A DNA stretch of 41,343 bases from Oscillospiraceae bacterium (lineage in GTDB: Bacteria > Bacillota > Clostridia > Oscillospirales > Oscillospiraceae). Position 1 is the stretch's first letter; every line of letters begins with the position of its first letter. The notes below the pieces were generated by a model, which was given only the letters and a program-made list of their open reading frames with translations, searched no databases and was not told the origin of the DNA. Both the position numbers and the translations under genes were made by a program. The DNA lies in assembly GCA_902765595.1 (NCBI GenBank), contig CACXAQ010000011.1, positions 1 through 41,343 on the forward strand, given 5' to 3'. Below, one piece after another: positions 1-9,290 of the stretch.

Positions 1-3000
1 GTCTCCCCGCCCTTCAGCACTTCCACATGGAAGCTCTTGTCCAGATCCCTGGCCACGATGCCGGTGATGTCGACGTAGTACAGGCCGCCCTTCTCTGCGA
101 TCTCGACCTCCGCGCCGTCCACGGTAAAGGTGTAGTCGCCGATCTCGCCGCCGTCCAGCTTGAAGTAGTGGCGGACGGTGGTGGCGTCCTTCAGCAGCAG
201 GCTGGAGCCGTAGTAGCGGATGCCGGCGCCGTCAGCGGTGGTGAGCTTCAGCTCATGATCCTTCACCATTTCGGCGGTGACGGAGGCCAGGTCGCCCACC
301 ACGTCCACGCGGGAATCCACGTTGTACTTGAACTGGGCCTGAGCCAGGCTTCCCAGGTCGGACAGAGCGTTCACCACGGCGAGCAGGCCCTCGTCCTCGG
401 AATTGGCGCGTACATACTCGATGTAGTCCTGGGCCCGGTAGGCAAAGCCGGTCTCGGTCAGGTCATTGCCCTCGGAATCCTTCAGCAGGACAGGTTCATC
501 CTTGCCGTTATACACGCGCAGCACCAGCGTATCGGTGAGATGAGCGAACTTCACGTTGGCGGTGAAGCGGTAGCCGGTAGCGGCGCGGACCTCGCTCTGC
601 TCAGCCTCGCTCACCAGGTACCTGACGTTATTAATGGTGACATAAGCACCCTCGTCGGAAAGGACACCCTGAGGCAGATCCAGATAGAAGTTCACCGCGA
701 TATTGCCCTTCAGGGACAAGCTCTTGCCGACAACAACAACCGGACTGCGATTGATCCAGATATAGCCGCCGAACGCGCTCCAGCCTTCATCATAGTTGGT
801 CTTGAAGAAGATGTCCACCGAGCCGGCGTGATCCGCATCCACGGTGTACTCGTTATTCAATCCTTCGGGATACCACCCGGTAATGGCGTTATTCTCGACA
901 CGGACAACCTTAATCTTGTCGCCTTTTTCCAGAGTGGTACTAAGCATGAACTCTTCGGGCTTTTCGGGATTGGTCACGAACTTCTCAGCCGCATCAATGG
1001 CGCTGATCGCCCAATCGGGTCCGATCAGATAGAAGCCGTCCTCCAGGGTAGCAGTTTCGGAGCAGATGATATCTGCGCGGTTGCGGATACGGATGCGCGG
1101 GAAGGGTCCCTCGGGAGCGTTGAAGGTATCGTCATAGGAAGCAAGGCCGGTTGCGCTGATCTGCGCACCCTCGACGCAGCCCACGACCTCGGCACCGGTG
1201 GTGATGTAGCCATCAATAAACACGCGGGCAAGACCACCTTCGGCGTCCTTGACCATGATGGTCTGGATCAGGCCGTTGACCACTTCAAAGCTCTCCACCG
1301 TGCCGTTCACAGTGACCAGCTTGCCCTCGGCACTGCGGTCGTTGAGCTCGGAAGCCTTGATCTCCGTAGGCGTAACCGTGCCTTCGCCGATGACCTCAAG
1401 GGTCTTGACCTGCAGTTCGGGCTCACCCTGGTAGAAATCGGTGTGGCCCACGATGCGGACCTTGTCGCCGATCTTGTACTCGCCGGAGACGGGGAAGCAG
1501 CAGATACCGGCAGTCTCGTCCTGCACGTAGATGCAGTCGAAGAAGGCGGTGTCCTTATCGAAGCCGGAGGCGTTGGAGGTGATCACACCTTCGATGATGA
1601 AGCGGTAGCCCGTATCCTCGGGATCGGAAGCGGCGCGAACGTCAGCGATGGAAGTGACTTCATTTGCATGCTCGCGATCCAGCAGATCCAGCTCAACGTT
1701 TGCGGTGTAGGTGTATTCCTTGCCGTCCAGTTCCACGATGGCCGTCACCGTAACGGTAGTGAGCTTGGCCAGAGTGAAGCTGTGTTTGAAGGTGGCCGCG
1801 ACCGTGCCGCCGGCGGGAATGGTGTAGGCATTGGTGTCGCTGCCGATGACCTGGTCGCCGTTGATGGTGTAGACCAGGGACTTGACTGTGGCCGCAGAAG
1901 CCTCATTGTTGTACAGGGTCGTGGTCAGCGTAGTCTCTTCGTTGACATACACCTGCTCGGAAGCGGCCTTGATGTCCGTGATACCGAGCTTGGCGGCATG
2001 GCCGACCCACACAGGGGCGGTAACGGCAAGGTCACCGTCGGTCTGGGTCACGCGGACGAAATAGTAGCTGTACTCCGGATCCAGTTCCGCCTCAAGCAGG
2101 CCATTGGCCAGGTCAGCGGCGTCATTCCAGGTATAGGCAACCGCGCCGCCGTTTGCCACCAGTTCCACCTTGCTGATGCCGTCGCTTGCGTCGGGATCAT
2201 ACAGGGTAATAACAGCATTCAGCTTTTCGGGGGCATCCTCGTCAGAGAAGATGGTACCCATGGGCATATCATTGACGCTGTAGGTGATCTGGAGGTTCTT
2301 GTCCTCGGTGGCGTACACCCGCAGAGCGCGGATCGCGTCGTAGATGCCCTGCTCGGTGAATTCATCCGTCAGAATAACGTCACGTGCGTCGTTGGCGTTG
2401 CCCCAGCGGCCCTTGTGGTTATCCTGGTTGTTGGTGGGGGCAACGTGCCAACCCTTATCCAGCGCCATGATGTACTGCTCATAGCTGGGATAGTAACCGC
2501 CGGCGCCGATCTGGCCCTCGCCGTTGCCGACTTCGACCAGGAACATATGCGCGTCGGTAGCCTCATCCCTGTAGGAGAAGTCGATAAAGTTGCCGAAGGT
2601 ATTGCCGGGATGGTTGAACTGGTTGAGAGAATCACCCTTGTTGATGGTCTCGTAATAGAGCTTCATGCCCGCGTCGCCGGTCTTATTGTTGAGTTCGGCA
2701 TTGTTGCGGGACACCAGACCGTCAGAATCAAAGGTGTTGATGTGGCCGGGGCCGCCGGACCAGGTCATCTCGAAGCCGGCGATGGCCAGAAGATCTTCAT
2801 GATTCTCGTTGAAGCTGGCGACCTTGCCCTTGTACTCATTCCACAGCGCGCGGCTGGCGTCGGTCATCAGGGCCTTGTCGTTCAGCGCGTCGGCGGGGTT
2901 GGCTGCGGAAGTGGTATCAAAGTAGTTGGAGTGGTCGGTGAAGGCCACGAACTGCACATTGGCGCTCTCGGGCAGAGAGGCGATGTACTCCAGGGCGGTA

Positions 3001-6000
3001 TCCAGGTCACCGGAGCCGTCAGAGTAGGTGGTGTGAGAGTGCAGCTGTCCGAAGTAAAGCTGATACGCCGAATAGCCGACTGTGAAGTTCCAGGTCTTCT
3101 CAGCCGTGACATTGTCGGCGCGCTTGACCTGGATGGCCACCGCGACACGGCCGTCCGCCATGTCTTCAGCGGGCGTGTAGGACAGGACACCGTTTTCAAA
3201 CACGGCTTCCACTTCCACTTCGTTGACAGTCATGACGATGGTGGGTTTCTCGCCCACGTTGCCGATCCTGGCGGAAATAACGGGGCGCTTCTCCTCCCTG
3301 GTCTGGCTGTTGGGGGCAGGCGTCAGTTCCGTAAAGAAGGGCTCGTCGATGATGGCGACCGTCTTCTCGCCGGTGTAGCTGATGTCATAGCTGTTGGTTA
3401 CGTTCACCTGGATCTTGAAGTTCTCCGGCGGCTCCTCTCCGTCGATTTCATCGGCAGGGATGGTGAAGCTGTAGGTCTTGCCATCGGAGGAAACCTCATA
3501 CTCCGTCACAATGCCGGTACGCTCACCGGCGGTGTAGGTGATGGAAATATTGGTGATGGATTCTGCCAGATCGTCCAGGCTGAAGGAAGCGGCGTAATCC
3601 TGCTCCACGTAGCGGGAATCCTCGCAGGCGAAGATGACGCTGGGATCCTGCACGACGCCTTCGCGGATCTCGGTGCCGTCCGCGACTTCATAGAAGTTGA
3701 AGAGGTAAATGTTGACGTCGTTCTTGGAGGAGAAGGTCCAGCCGGAGAACACACTGGAATAGTACTCTACGCAGACAGGGGTGCCGTTATAGGAAGCATC
3801 CTTGTTGTAGATGATATAGCCGTTCTCCTTTTGCTTCAAGAACCACTTGGCGTTCTCGGGGGCGCTGCCGTCCTCGTTGGGATCGACAAAGAGCAGCTCT
3901 TCGCTGTTGTTGGTGGCGAAGAACTTGTCACCGATCTTGAAGGTGTAGTAGCGGCCCATGGTGTCCACGGTGAACACATAAGCGCCGTTGCCGGCATTGG
4001 CCTTGCCGCCCTCAATGGTGGTGGGGATGGCACGCATGGAATAGTTGGCCTCGGCAAACAGACCGATGGAGGACTCAGCGGCGGCGTTATAAGCCACGTA
4101 CTGGCCGCCCTTCTGCAGGACGCCGTCCCACTCGCCGTCATCGAAAGCCTCAATGGCGTCGTCCGGGTTGACCAGGTAGAACTGGAGAGCATACTCACTC
4201 TCAGTGAACTTGTTGGAATTGGTATTGGTGAAGTAGCCGGAGAAAACCTCGAACTCGTTGCGGACATAGGCCTCGATGTAGGCCGGGCCGCTGGTGCCGG
4301 AAACGGTGGGGCTGCTGATGTAGAAGCAGTTGGCCGTCTTGGCAGGAGTAAGGGTCCAGGTGTTCTCGGGATAGGTGCCGACGTTCAGGCTCAGTTCGGC
4401 GTAGTTGCCGCTGGGCCAGACAGTGATGCTGCGGGTCTCGTCACCGTAGGCATAGAAGCTGTAGGTGCCGTTATCGTTGCGCTTCACGGTCCAGACGAAG
4501 TCATCGGTGAAGTTCACGACCTTGCCGTTCTCGATGGTGGCGTCGTTGGCCTTCAGGTACCAGTCGCCGTTGGGCTTGGAGCTGATGGCGGTCTTGTGGC
4601 CGGGGCTGTAGATGGCCACAGTGGCGCCCTCGGTCAGCTGATCCAGGCTGGTGACCAGATCGCCGGTCTCACCGGGGCCGGCAGGCGTCTCGGGCTCGGC
4701 GCCCTTCTTGTAGAAGGTGATGCCGAAGGCATCCTTATCGGGTGCGGTGCTGCCGTAAAGGGTAAAGCCGTTGTAGTACTCCAGGTAGGTTTTGCCAAAG
4801 TTGTTGGCCATATCACCCAGGTACATGAAGTAGTTGAAGTCGGTTGCGTCGGGGCCGGTCAGCGTCCAATTGGTATAGGTGGCTTCCGTCACAACGAGGT
4901 TGTTGTAGGTACCGCTTACCACACCGCCCAGTGTATAATCGCCCTGAGTAAAGGTGTAGGTGCCGTCGGCGTTGACGGTGACCTTCCAGGCAACTGCGGT
5001 CTTATCGGTGGTAATGACGCCATCGACAGGGGTCAGGGAGACGCCGGAAACCTTGTGGCTGGAGATGGTGTTGCCGATCGCCACACCGTTCTTGGCGTTG
5101 TAGAGGATCACGGTATCGCCGTCCGCCAGGGTGCTGGCCAGGCCGTAGGTCTCGCCGGTAGGATCTTCAGGAGTGCCGCTCTCTGCGATCTGACGGAAGC
5201 TCATGGCATAGGCCTTCGAATCGGCGGTAGCCTTCTTGCCATAGGTGGTAAAGGTGCTGTAGTACTCCAGATACTGGGCGCTGCCGTTATAGGCGGCGTT
5301 GGCGTTCTTCAGGAAGAACAGGCCCTCGCCCGCGTCCTCAATGACCCAGAGGCTATAGTCGCTGCTCTCTTCCGTAAAGCTCAGGCTTCCGCCGGTCTCG
5401 CCGGAGGTCAGATACTTGCCGTCCGCGGTAAAGAGGATCTTGCCCTCGTCGTCAACCGTAACAGTGAGCAGGGCAATACCTTCTCCGCTCAGTTTGCCCT
5501 CAGTATTCAGAGTGGCATCGGCGGCCGCTAGTTTGGTCCCGCTGGCGGTGGCCGTCAGAGCCTTGTTGTTGCCGTCGTTGAAGATCGCGACCTTGTCGCC
5601 GGTCTTCAGTCCGGAGACGGGATCAGTGTTGACAACTTCGGGCTCCGCATAAAAGTCAAACTTGTACTGCGCGTTGTCGGTCTTCACGCCGTAGGTGGTG
5701 AAGCCGTTGTAATACTCCAAGGCCTGGTTGTGGTTGCCGTTGTAGGCAGCGCCCACGTTCATCAGGTACCAGGTGCCGTCGGTCTGCTGCTCCAACGTCC
5801 ACTTCGCCAGATCGCTGTCAGCGTCAGCGGCAAAGCTCAGACTGTTGCCTGTCGCGCCGGAGGTCAGATAGCTGCCGTCCAGTTCGAAGGAGTAAACGTT
5901 CTCCGTCACATGGACAGTCAGGTACGCCATGGCATCGGTCAGCTCAAGTTTCCCCTCCGCAGGAGTGGCGGCGGTGCCGCTGAGTTTATTTCCGTTGGCG

Positions 6001-7790
6001 GTGGCAGTCAAGACCTCGTTACCGGCGGGATAATGGATCACGACCTGCATGCCGTCTGCAGGGGCCTCGGTCAGCTTCTCCAGCGTGACAGTCGTCGTCT
6101 CGCCGGATTTGATCGTATAGGCGAAGGAAACCGTCTCGCTCTCCAGCTCGTCCTTCACGGCCTTGGCCTTGATGGTCACAGCCTCGTTGACGGTGTAAGG
6201 GTTGGGAGCTTCCCAGGTCGCGCCGTCGTCAACGCTCAGGAGAACAGTCGCACCCTCGGTGACGGTGGTGAAGGTCACAACAGTGCCAGCCTCCACAGCA
6301 CCAGCCGCCACACTGGGAACGGGGGCCGCAGGCTTTTCTGCGGGCACCTCATCGCCGACCAGATAGAACTGCTGGATAAAGAGATCGCCGGTAGCGTTGT
6401 TGTTATACGAGCTCCAGTTGTTGTTGTTGGCATACCACTCGATGCGGTAGCCTGTGCGGCCAGTATTCTCAATGTAGAAACCGTCCTCGTGGCCGTCCGC
6501 CGCAGTGATGCTCCAGTTTGGGTTCGCTTCATCCAGCGGCATGCTGGTGCGAGTCGCCGCCATAGCCAGCTTCTTGCCATCGGCAGTGGCGAAGGTGTAA
6601 CTGCCGTCCTCATTCACGCCGATCGTCCAGATCTCGGTAGCACCGTACCCGGACAGGACATCGTCCGTCACAGCAACGGGAACGCCCTTGTTGTAGTAGC
6701 CGGTGTACTCCTGGCTCAAGGCCATCTTGTTCGCCTTGTTCAGAATGACGACCTTTGCACCGTCGGTCAGGTCCGCCAGGTCTGTCACAAAGCCGGTCTC
6801 AGTCACGGGCTCCTCGCCGGGCTTAATGGTATAGGCATAGGAGACTGTCTCGCTCTCCTGCTCGTCCTTTACGGCCTTGGCCTTGATGGTCACGGCCTCG
6901 TTGACGGTGTAAGGGTTGGGAGCTTCCCAGGTCGCACCGTCGTCAACGCTCAGGAGGACAGTCGCGCCCTCGGTGGCGGTGGTGAAGGTCACAACAGTGC
7001 CAGCCTCCACAGCGCCGGCCGCCACACTGGGAACAGGAGCAGCAACCGTGGGAGTAGGGGTCTCACCAGAGTTGTCCGTCAATTTCCAAAGCTGGAGATC
7101 GTGGATCTCATAGGTGCTGTTTCCGAGGTTTTGTGCGGTTGCAGCATACGCACGCACGGCGTATCCATTGTTATTTGAGAATGCAGCAAGGAATCGCTTG
7201 GACCCATCTTCCTGCAATCTATTGGAGTCACTAAGCGACCATTCGCTCTTGGAACTGCTGCCGGGAACAGCAACTTCAACGCCGGTGCTGCTCCCTTTAT
7301 AGCTCAAGTAAAGCGTGTCATTGTTGAATTGGATCTTCTCACTCGTGACCGTGGCAGTCCAATCGAACCCGGAGCCGAGATTTTCGGGGGTGATTGTGTT
7401 GTCCGCAGTCGTCACGGTTTTATCCGCGCGGGGATCCTTGTTCGTTCCAGCGTTAGAGATAAAGTAGTAGGTCGTGTCGTCCGACTTGCGGAGCGAAATC
7501 GCGACTGTGTCTCCGGTGACAACATCGGCAAAGTCGACCTTTTCCCAAGTCTGGTCGCCTTCCGCGTTCACGTCCACAGGATCCTCAACAGCTCGGATGC
7601 TGCCTTCATCCGGATCCGGCTCATAGGGTTCGGGATCCTCCTCCGGTACTTCTACCGCCCGGATGGTCCCTCCTTCGTACTCTTCTGCGCTTGGCTCCTC
7701 AGCAAATGCCAGTGTGGCCGGCATGAGCGAGAGCGTCATGGCGACCAGAAGGACAAATGCAAGGAATCTGCTTATCCTCCGTTGCTTCAT
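1..7790 (-). CDS. Giant secreted multidomain protein with PHP-type metallohydrolase (C-terminus beyond window)
   Basis: One uninterrupted minus-strand frame runs from ATG at 7790 off the left edge, about 2,596 codons seen and no stop. An AAGGAGG ribosome site lies just upstream. Residues 1-30 form a signal peptide (MKQRRISR, hydrophobic core, then AFAEE). Two nearly identical ~75-residue modules (about residues 249-323 and 487-561, 'TTEGATVLLSVDDGATW'-like) resemble Fn3-associated/chitobiase C-terminal domains. At least five diverged ~150-residue beta-rich repeats follow, each ending in a 'LEYYNGFTTYG'-like motif. Residues ~1575-1835 are a PHP domain of the CehA/McbA type: GQLHSHTTYSDGSGD, FTDHSNYFD, GFEMTWSGGPGH, NHPGN and NQDNH supply metal-binding His/Asp. 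Residues ~2046-2130 look like the OB-fold module of secreted nucleases. Family knowledge suggests a phosphoesterase; substrate unknown. Surface location is inferred; any wall-anchor lies outside the window. Confidence 0.88.
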   Translation of the reverse strand, partial: MKQRRISRFLAFVLLVAMTLSLMPATLAFAEEPSAEEYEGGTIRAVEVPEEDPEPYEPDPDEGSIRAVEDPVDVNAEGDQTWEKVDFADVVTGDTVAISLRKSDDTTYYFISNAGTNKDPRADKTVTTADNTITPENLGSGFDWTATVTSEKIQFNNDTLYLSYKGSSTGVEVAVPGSSSKSEWSLSDSNRLQEDGSKRFLAAFSNNNGYAVRAYAATAQNLGNSTYEIHDLQLWKLTDNSGETPTPTVAAPVPSVAAGAVEAGTVVTFTTATEGATVLLSVDDGATWEAPNPYTVNEAVTIKAKAVKDEQESETVSYAYTIKPGEEPVTETGFVTDLADLTDGAKVVILNKANKMALSQEYTGYYNKGVPVAVTDDVLSGYGATEIWTIGVNEDGSYTFATADGKKLAMAATRTSMPLDEANPNWSITAADGHEDGFYIENTGRTGYRIEWYANNNNWSSYNNNATGDLFIQQFYLVGDEVPAEKPAAPVPSVAAGAVEAGTVVTFTTVTEGATVLLSVDDGATWEAPNPYTVNEAVTIKAKAVKDELESETVSFAYTIKSGETTTVTLEKLTEAPADGMQVVIHYPAGNEVLTATANGNKLSGTAATPAEGKLELTDAMAYLTVHVTENVYSFELDGSYLTSGATGNSLSFAADADSDLAKWTLEQQTDGTWYLMNVGAAYNGNHNQALEYYNGFTTYGVKTDNAQYKFDFYAEPEVVNTDPVSGLKTGDKVAIFNDGNNKALTATASGTKLAAADATLNTEGKLSGEGIALLTVTVDDEGKILFTADGKYLTSGETGGSLSFTEESSDYSLWVIEDAGEGLFFLKNANAAYNGSAQYLEYYSTFTTYGKKATADSKAYAMSFRQIAESGTPEDPTGETYGLASTLADGDTVILYNAKNGVAIGNTISSHKVSGVSLTPVDGVITTDKTAVAWKVTVNADGTYTFTQGDYTLGGVVSGTYNNLVVTEATYTNWTLTGPDATDFNYFMYLGDMANNFGKTYLEYYNGFTLYGSTAPDKDAFGITFYKKGAEPETPAGPGETGDLVTSLDQLTEGATVAIYSPGHKTAISSKPNGDWYLKANDATIENGKVVNFTDDFVWTVKRNDNGTYSFYAYGDETRSITVWPSGNYAELSLNVGTYPENTWTLTPAKTANCFYISSPTVSGTSGPAYIEAYVRNEFEVFSGYFTNTNSNKFTESEYALQFYLVNPDDAIEAFDDGEWDGVLQKGGQYVAYNAAAESSIGLFAEANYSMRAIPTTIEGGKANAGNGAYVFTVDTMGRYYTFKIGDKFFATNNSEELLFVDPNEDGSAPENAKWFLKQKENGYIIYNKDASYNGTPVCVEYYSSVFSGWTFSSKNDVNIYLFNFYEVADGTEIREGVVQDPSVIFACEDSRYVEQDYAASFSLDDLAESITNISITYTAGERTGIVTEYEVSSDGKTYSFTIPADEIDGEEPPENFKIQVNVTNSYDISYTGEKTVAIIDEPFFTELTPAPNSQTREEKRPVISARIGNVGEKPTIVMTVNEVEVEAVFENGVLSYTPAEDMADGRVAVAIQVKRADNVTAEKTWNFTVGYSAYQLYFGQLHSHTTYSDGSGDLDTALEYIASLPESANVQFVAFTDHSNYFDTTSAANPADALNDKALMTDASRALWNEYKGKVASFNENHEDLLAIAGFEMTWSGGPGHINTFDSDGLVSRNNAELNNKTGDAGMKLYYETINKGDSLNQFNHPGNTFGNFIDFSYRDEATDAHMFLVEVGNGEGQIGAGGYYPSYEQYIMALDKGWHVAPTNNQDNHKGRWGNANDARDVILTDEFTEQGIYDAIRALRVYATEDKNLQITYSVNDMPMGTIFSDEDAPEKLNAVITLYDPDASDGISKVELVANGGAVAYTWNDAADLANGLLEAELDPEYSYYFVRVTQTDGDLAVTAPVWVGHAAKLGITDIKAASEQVYVNEETTLTTTLYNNEASAATVKSLVYTINGDQVIGSDTNAYTIPAGGTVAATFKHSFTLAKLTTVTVTAIVELDGKEYTYTANVELDLLDREHANEVTSIADVRAASDPEDTGYRFIIEGVITSNASGFDKDTAFFDCIYVQDETAGICCFPVSGEYKIGDKVRIVGHTDFYQGEPELQVKTLEVIGEGTVTPTEIKASELNDRSAEGKLVTVNGTVESFEVVNGLIQTIMVKDAEGGLARVFIDGYITTGAEVVGCVEGAQISATGLASYDDTFNAPEGPFPRIRIRNRADIICSETATLEDGFYLIGPDWAISAIDAAEKFVTNPEKPEEFMLSTTLEKGDKIKVVRVENNAITGWYPEGLNNEYTVDADHAGSVDIFFKTNYDEGWSAFGGYIWINRSPVVVVGKSLSLKGNIAVNFYLDLPQGVLSDEGAYVTINNVRYLVSEAEQSEVRAATGYRFTANVKFAHLTDTLVLRVYNGKDEPVLLKDSEGNDLTETGFAYRAQDYIEYVRANSEDEGLLAVVNALSDLGSLAQAQFKYNVDSRVDVVGDLASVTAEMVKDHELKLTTADGAGIRYYGSSLLLKDATTVRHYFKLDGGEIGDYTFTVDGAEVEIAEKGGLYYVDITGIVARDLDKSFHVEVLKGGE
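6127..6320 (-). repeat. Direct repeat copy 1 (Fn3-associated module)
   Basis: This ~194-bp stretch is nearly identical to 6841-7034, exactly 714 bp away, in the same frame of the giant protein. Differences are scattered single bases, mostly silent. It encodes the second of the two Fn3-associated/chitobiase-C-like modules. The high DNA identity points to recent duplication or gene conversion within the gene. Confidence 0.85.
6841..7034 (-). repeat. Direct repeat copy 2 (Fn3-associated module)
   Basis: Partner of 6127-6320, offset 714 bp (238 codons), so recombination between the copies would delete one module plus one intervening domain while keeping the reading frame. It encodes the first module after the N-terminal domain of the giant secreted protein. 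Confidence 0.85.
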
Positions 7791-7845
7791 CTGGGATCCT
7801 CCTTCAATATATTCCGTGCGCATCCCGCGCACAAATGTACAGGAT

Positions 7846-7851
7846 AATTAT
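7846..7851 (-). promoter_or_regulatory. Probable -10 box of the giant secreted protein gene
   Basis: The minus strand reads TATAAT here, about 55 nt before the ATG at 7790. No good -35 is seen at the usual spacing (TTTTCC-like at best), so the gene may need an activator or be weakly expressed under standard conditions. Confidence 0.45.
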
Positions 7852-7955
7852 AACACAGGAGGAAGTCGGAGGAAAAGAAGAATTTTTGAAAAACCCATGA
7901 GGAATTTTACCATTTTCTGACGACTGTTTTTGTAGGCTTTTCCAAATCTGCTTCC

Positions 7956-7984
7956 TTGACACCGTTTTTAATTCTTGCTATGCT
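7956..7984 (+). promoter_or_regulatory. Sigma-A-type promoter of the YibE/F gene
   Basis: TTGACA at 7956-7961, a 17-bp spacer, then TATGCT at 7979-7984. Transcription should start near 7991, about 30 nt before the ATG at 8023. This supports 8023 rather than an upstream in-frame ATG at 7975, which would lie before the transcription start. Confidence 0.75.
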
Positions 7985-8022
7985 ATGGAAAAGAAGTTTT
8001 TCAGATAGAAAGAGGGAGCGAA

Positions 8023-9237
8023 ATGAAAAACAGCGTCTCCTCTCCCGGGGGTATTCCCTGGCTGCGCAGGAATCTGTGGTCGCTGCTGGTATTGCTGCTG
8101 GCGGCGCTGCTGTTTCTGGGCTTTCGTCTCCTCCTGCGGGAGGAGGCAGCAGACGGCTCCCGTCCGGGCGATTACGTGGAGTATGAGCGAGGGGCGGTGG
8201 CCTCCATCCTCCAGGACAGTACCTTCTCCGATCCGGATTCCGACGGCGGTTTTCGCGGTGAGCAAATGCTCCTGGTGGACGTCAAAACCGGGCAGTACAA
8301 GGGCGAGCAGTTATTGGTTTATAACTATGTGGGTCCCCTGTCCGGCGTGCCTGTCAGGGAGGGCGACAGCGTCTCGCTGATCATTTCCACCTACAGCGAC
8401 GGCAGCCACCGGGCCAACGTCTTTGAATACGACCGTATCCCGGCGCTGCTTATAGTATTAGGGCTCTTTTTCGGGGTCACGGTCCTGGTGGGGCGCAAGA
8501 CCGGCGCCAAGTCCCTGCTGGCTCTTGTCATCACTGTGGCGGCTTTGTTCTATATCCTCTTTCCCCTGCTGATCCGGGGCGCTCCCACCCTGCCGACCGT
8601 GTTCCTGGTTTGCGTGTACATCACCATCGTGAGCTTTACGATCCTGGGCGGCCTCCAGCGGAAAACGCTATGTGCCATGCTCGGCACCGTGGCCGGGACC
8701 GCCTTTGCCATGCTTTTTGGGCTGCTTGCCCAATCTCTCTGCCGGGTCAGCGGGCTGCGGGTGGCGGACGTGGAGCCTCTGCTCCAGCTCCGGCAGACCG
8801 GGACCCCCATCGGGCTGCAGGGACTGCTGGTGGCCGGCATCATCGTCAGTGCCCTCGGCGCCGTGATGGACGTTGCCATGAGCATCTCCTCCGCGCTGGA
8901 GGAGGTCCACGCCGCCAATCCGCAGTTGGGTTTCCGGGCGCTCTTTCGCTCAGGCATGAACATCGGGCAGGACATGGTGGGCACCATGACAAACACCCTG
9001 ATCCTGGCCTTCCTGGGCAGCGGCTTTACCCTGATCCTGTATCTCTACTCCCTGGGCCTCTCAAGGTATCAGCTTCTCCCCTCGGCCTATCTCTCCATCG
9101 AGGTCATCAGCGGCGTCTCCAGCAGCATCGGCATGATCCTGGCGATCCCGCTCACCGCCGCCGTCAGCGCGCTGCTGATTGAGCGAAAAAAAGCACCTGC
9201 GGAGAAGCCGCAGACACAAAAGCCCAGGAAAAAGTAA
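8023..9237 (+). CDS. YibE/F family integral membrane protein
   Basis: This encodes 404 residues. The start at 8023 follows an AGAGGGAG ribosome site and is favoured by the promoter at 7956-7984. The N-terminus has one membrane helix (residues ~15-35), then an extracellular beta-rich segment (~45-140), then seven or so hydrophobic helices. The conserved stretch GAVMDVAMSISSALEEV near residue 290 is typical of the YibE/F family, and the tail is a basic KKAPAEKPQTQKPRKK. The family is widespread in Firmicutes; its biochemical role is not established, although a transport or export function is often assumed. The gene stands alone between its own promoter and a terminator at 9249-9284. Identification is firm, function is not. 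Confidence 0.9.
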   Translation: MKNSVSSPGGIPWLRRNLWSLLVLLLAALLFLGFRLLLREEAADGSRPGDYVEYERGAVASILQDSTFSDPDSDGGFRGEQMLLVDVKTGQYKGEQLLVYNYVGPLSGVPVREGDSVSLIISTYSDGSHRANVFEYDRIPALLIVLGLFFGVTVLVGRKTGAKSLLALVITVAALFYILFPLLIRGAPTLPTVFLVCVYITIVSFTILGGLQRKTLCAMLGTVAGTAFAMLFGLLAQSLCRVSGLRVADVEPLLQLRQTGTPIGLQGLLVAGIIVSALGAVMDVAMSISSALEEVHAANPQLGFRALFRSGMNIGQDMVGTMTNTLILAFLGSGFTLILYLYSLGLSRYQLLPSAYLSIEVISGVSSSIGMILAIPLTAAVSALLIERKKAPAEKPQTQKPRKK

Positions 9238-9248
9238 TAACAACGAAG

Positions 9249-9290
9249 ACACCGCTTCTCCCAAAGCTGAGGGAGAAGCGGTGTTTTCCT
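9249..9290 (+). terminator. Rho-independent terminator between convergent genes
   Basis: A perfect 14-bp stem (9249-9262 with 9271-9284) with an 8-nt loop, ending in a short T run (gtgttttcct). It ends the YibE/F transcript, and the hairpin also lies just past the stop of the converging DUF4867 gene. Confidence 0.75.

Noticed and set aside
27-5531. Open plus-strand frame of 1,834 codons
   Set aside because: It is the exact opposite-strand frame of the giant secreted protein. The minus frame has a signal peptide, a ribosome site and a PHP active site; the plus frame shows a low-information G/V/D/H-rich product typical of antisense reading.
5730-7178. Open plus-strand frame of 482 codons
   Set aside because: Same antisense frame opposite the giant protein; its repeated peptides only mirror the direct repeats.
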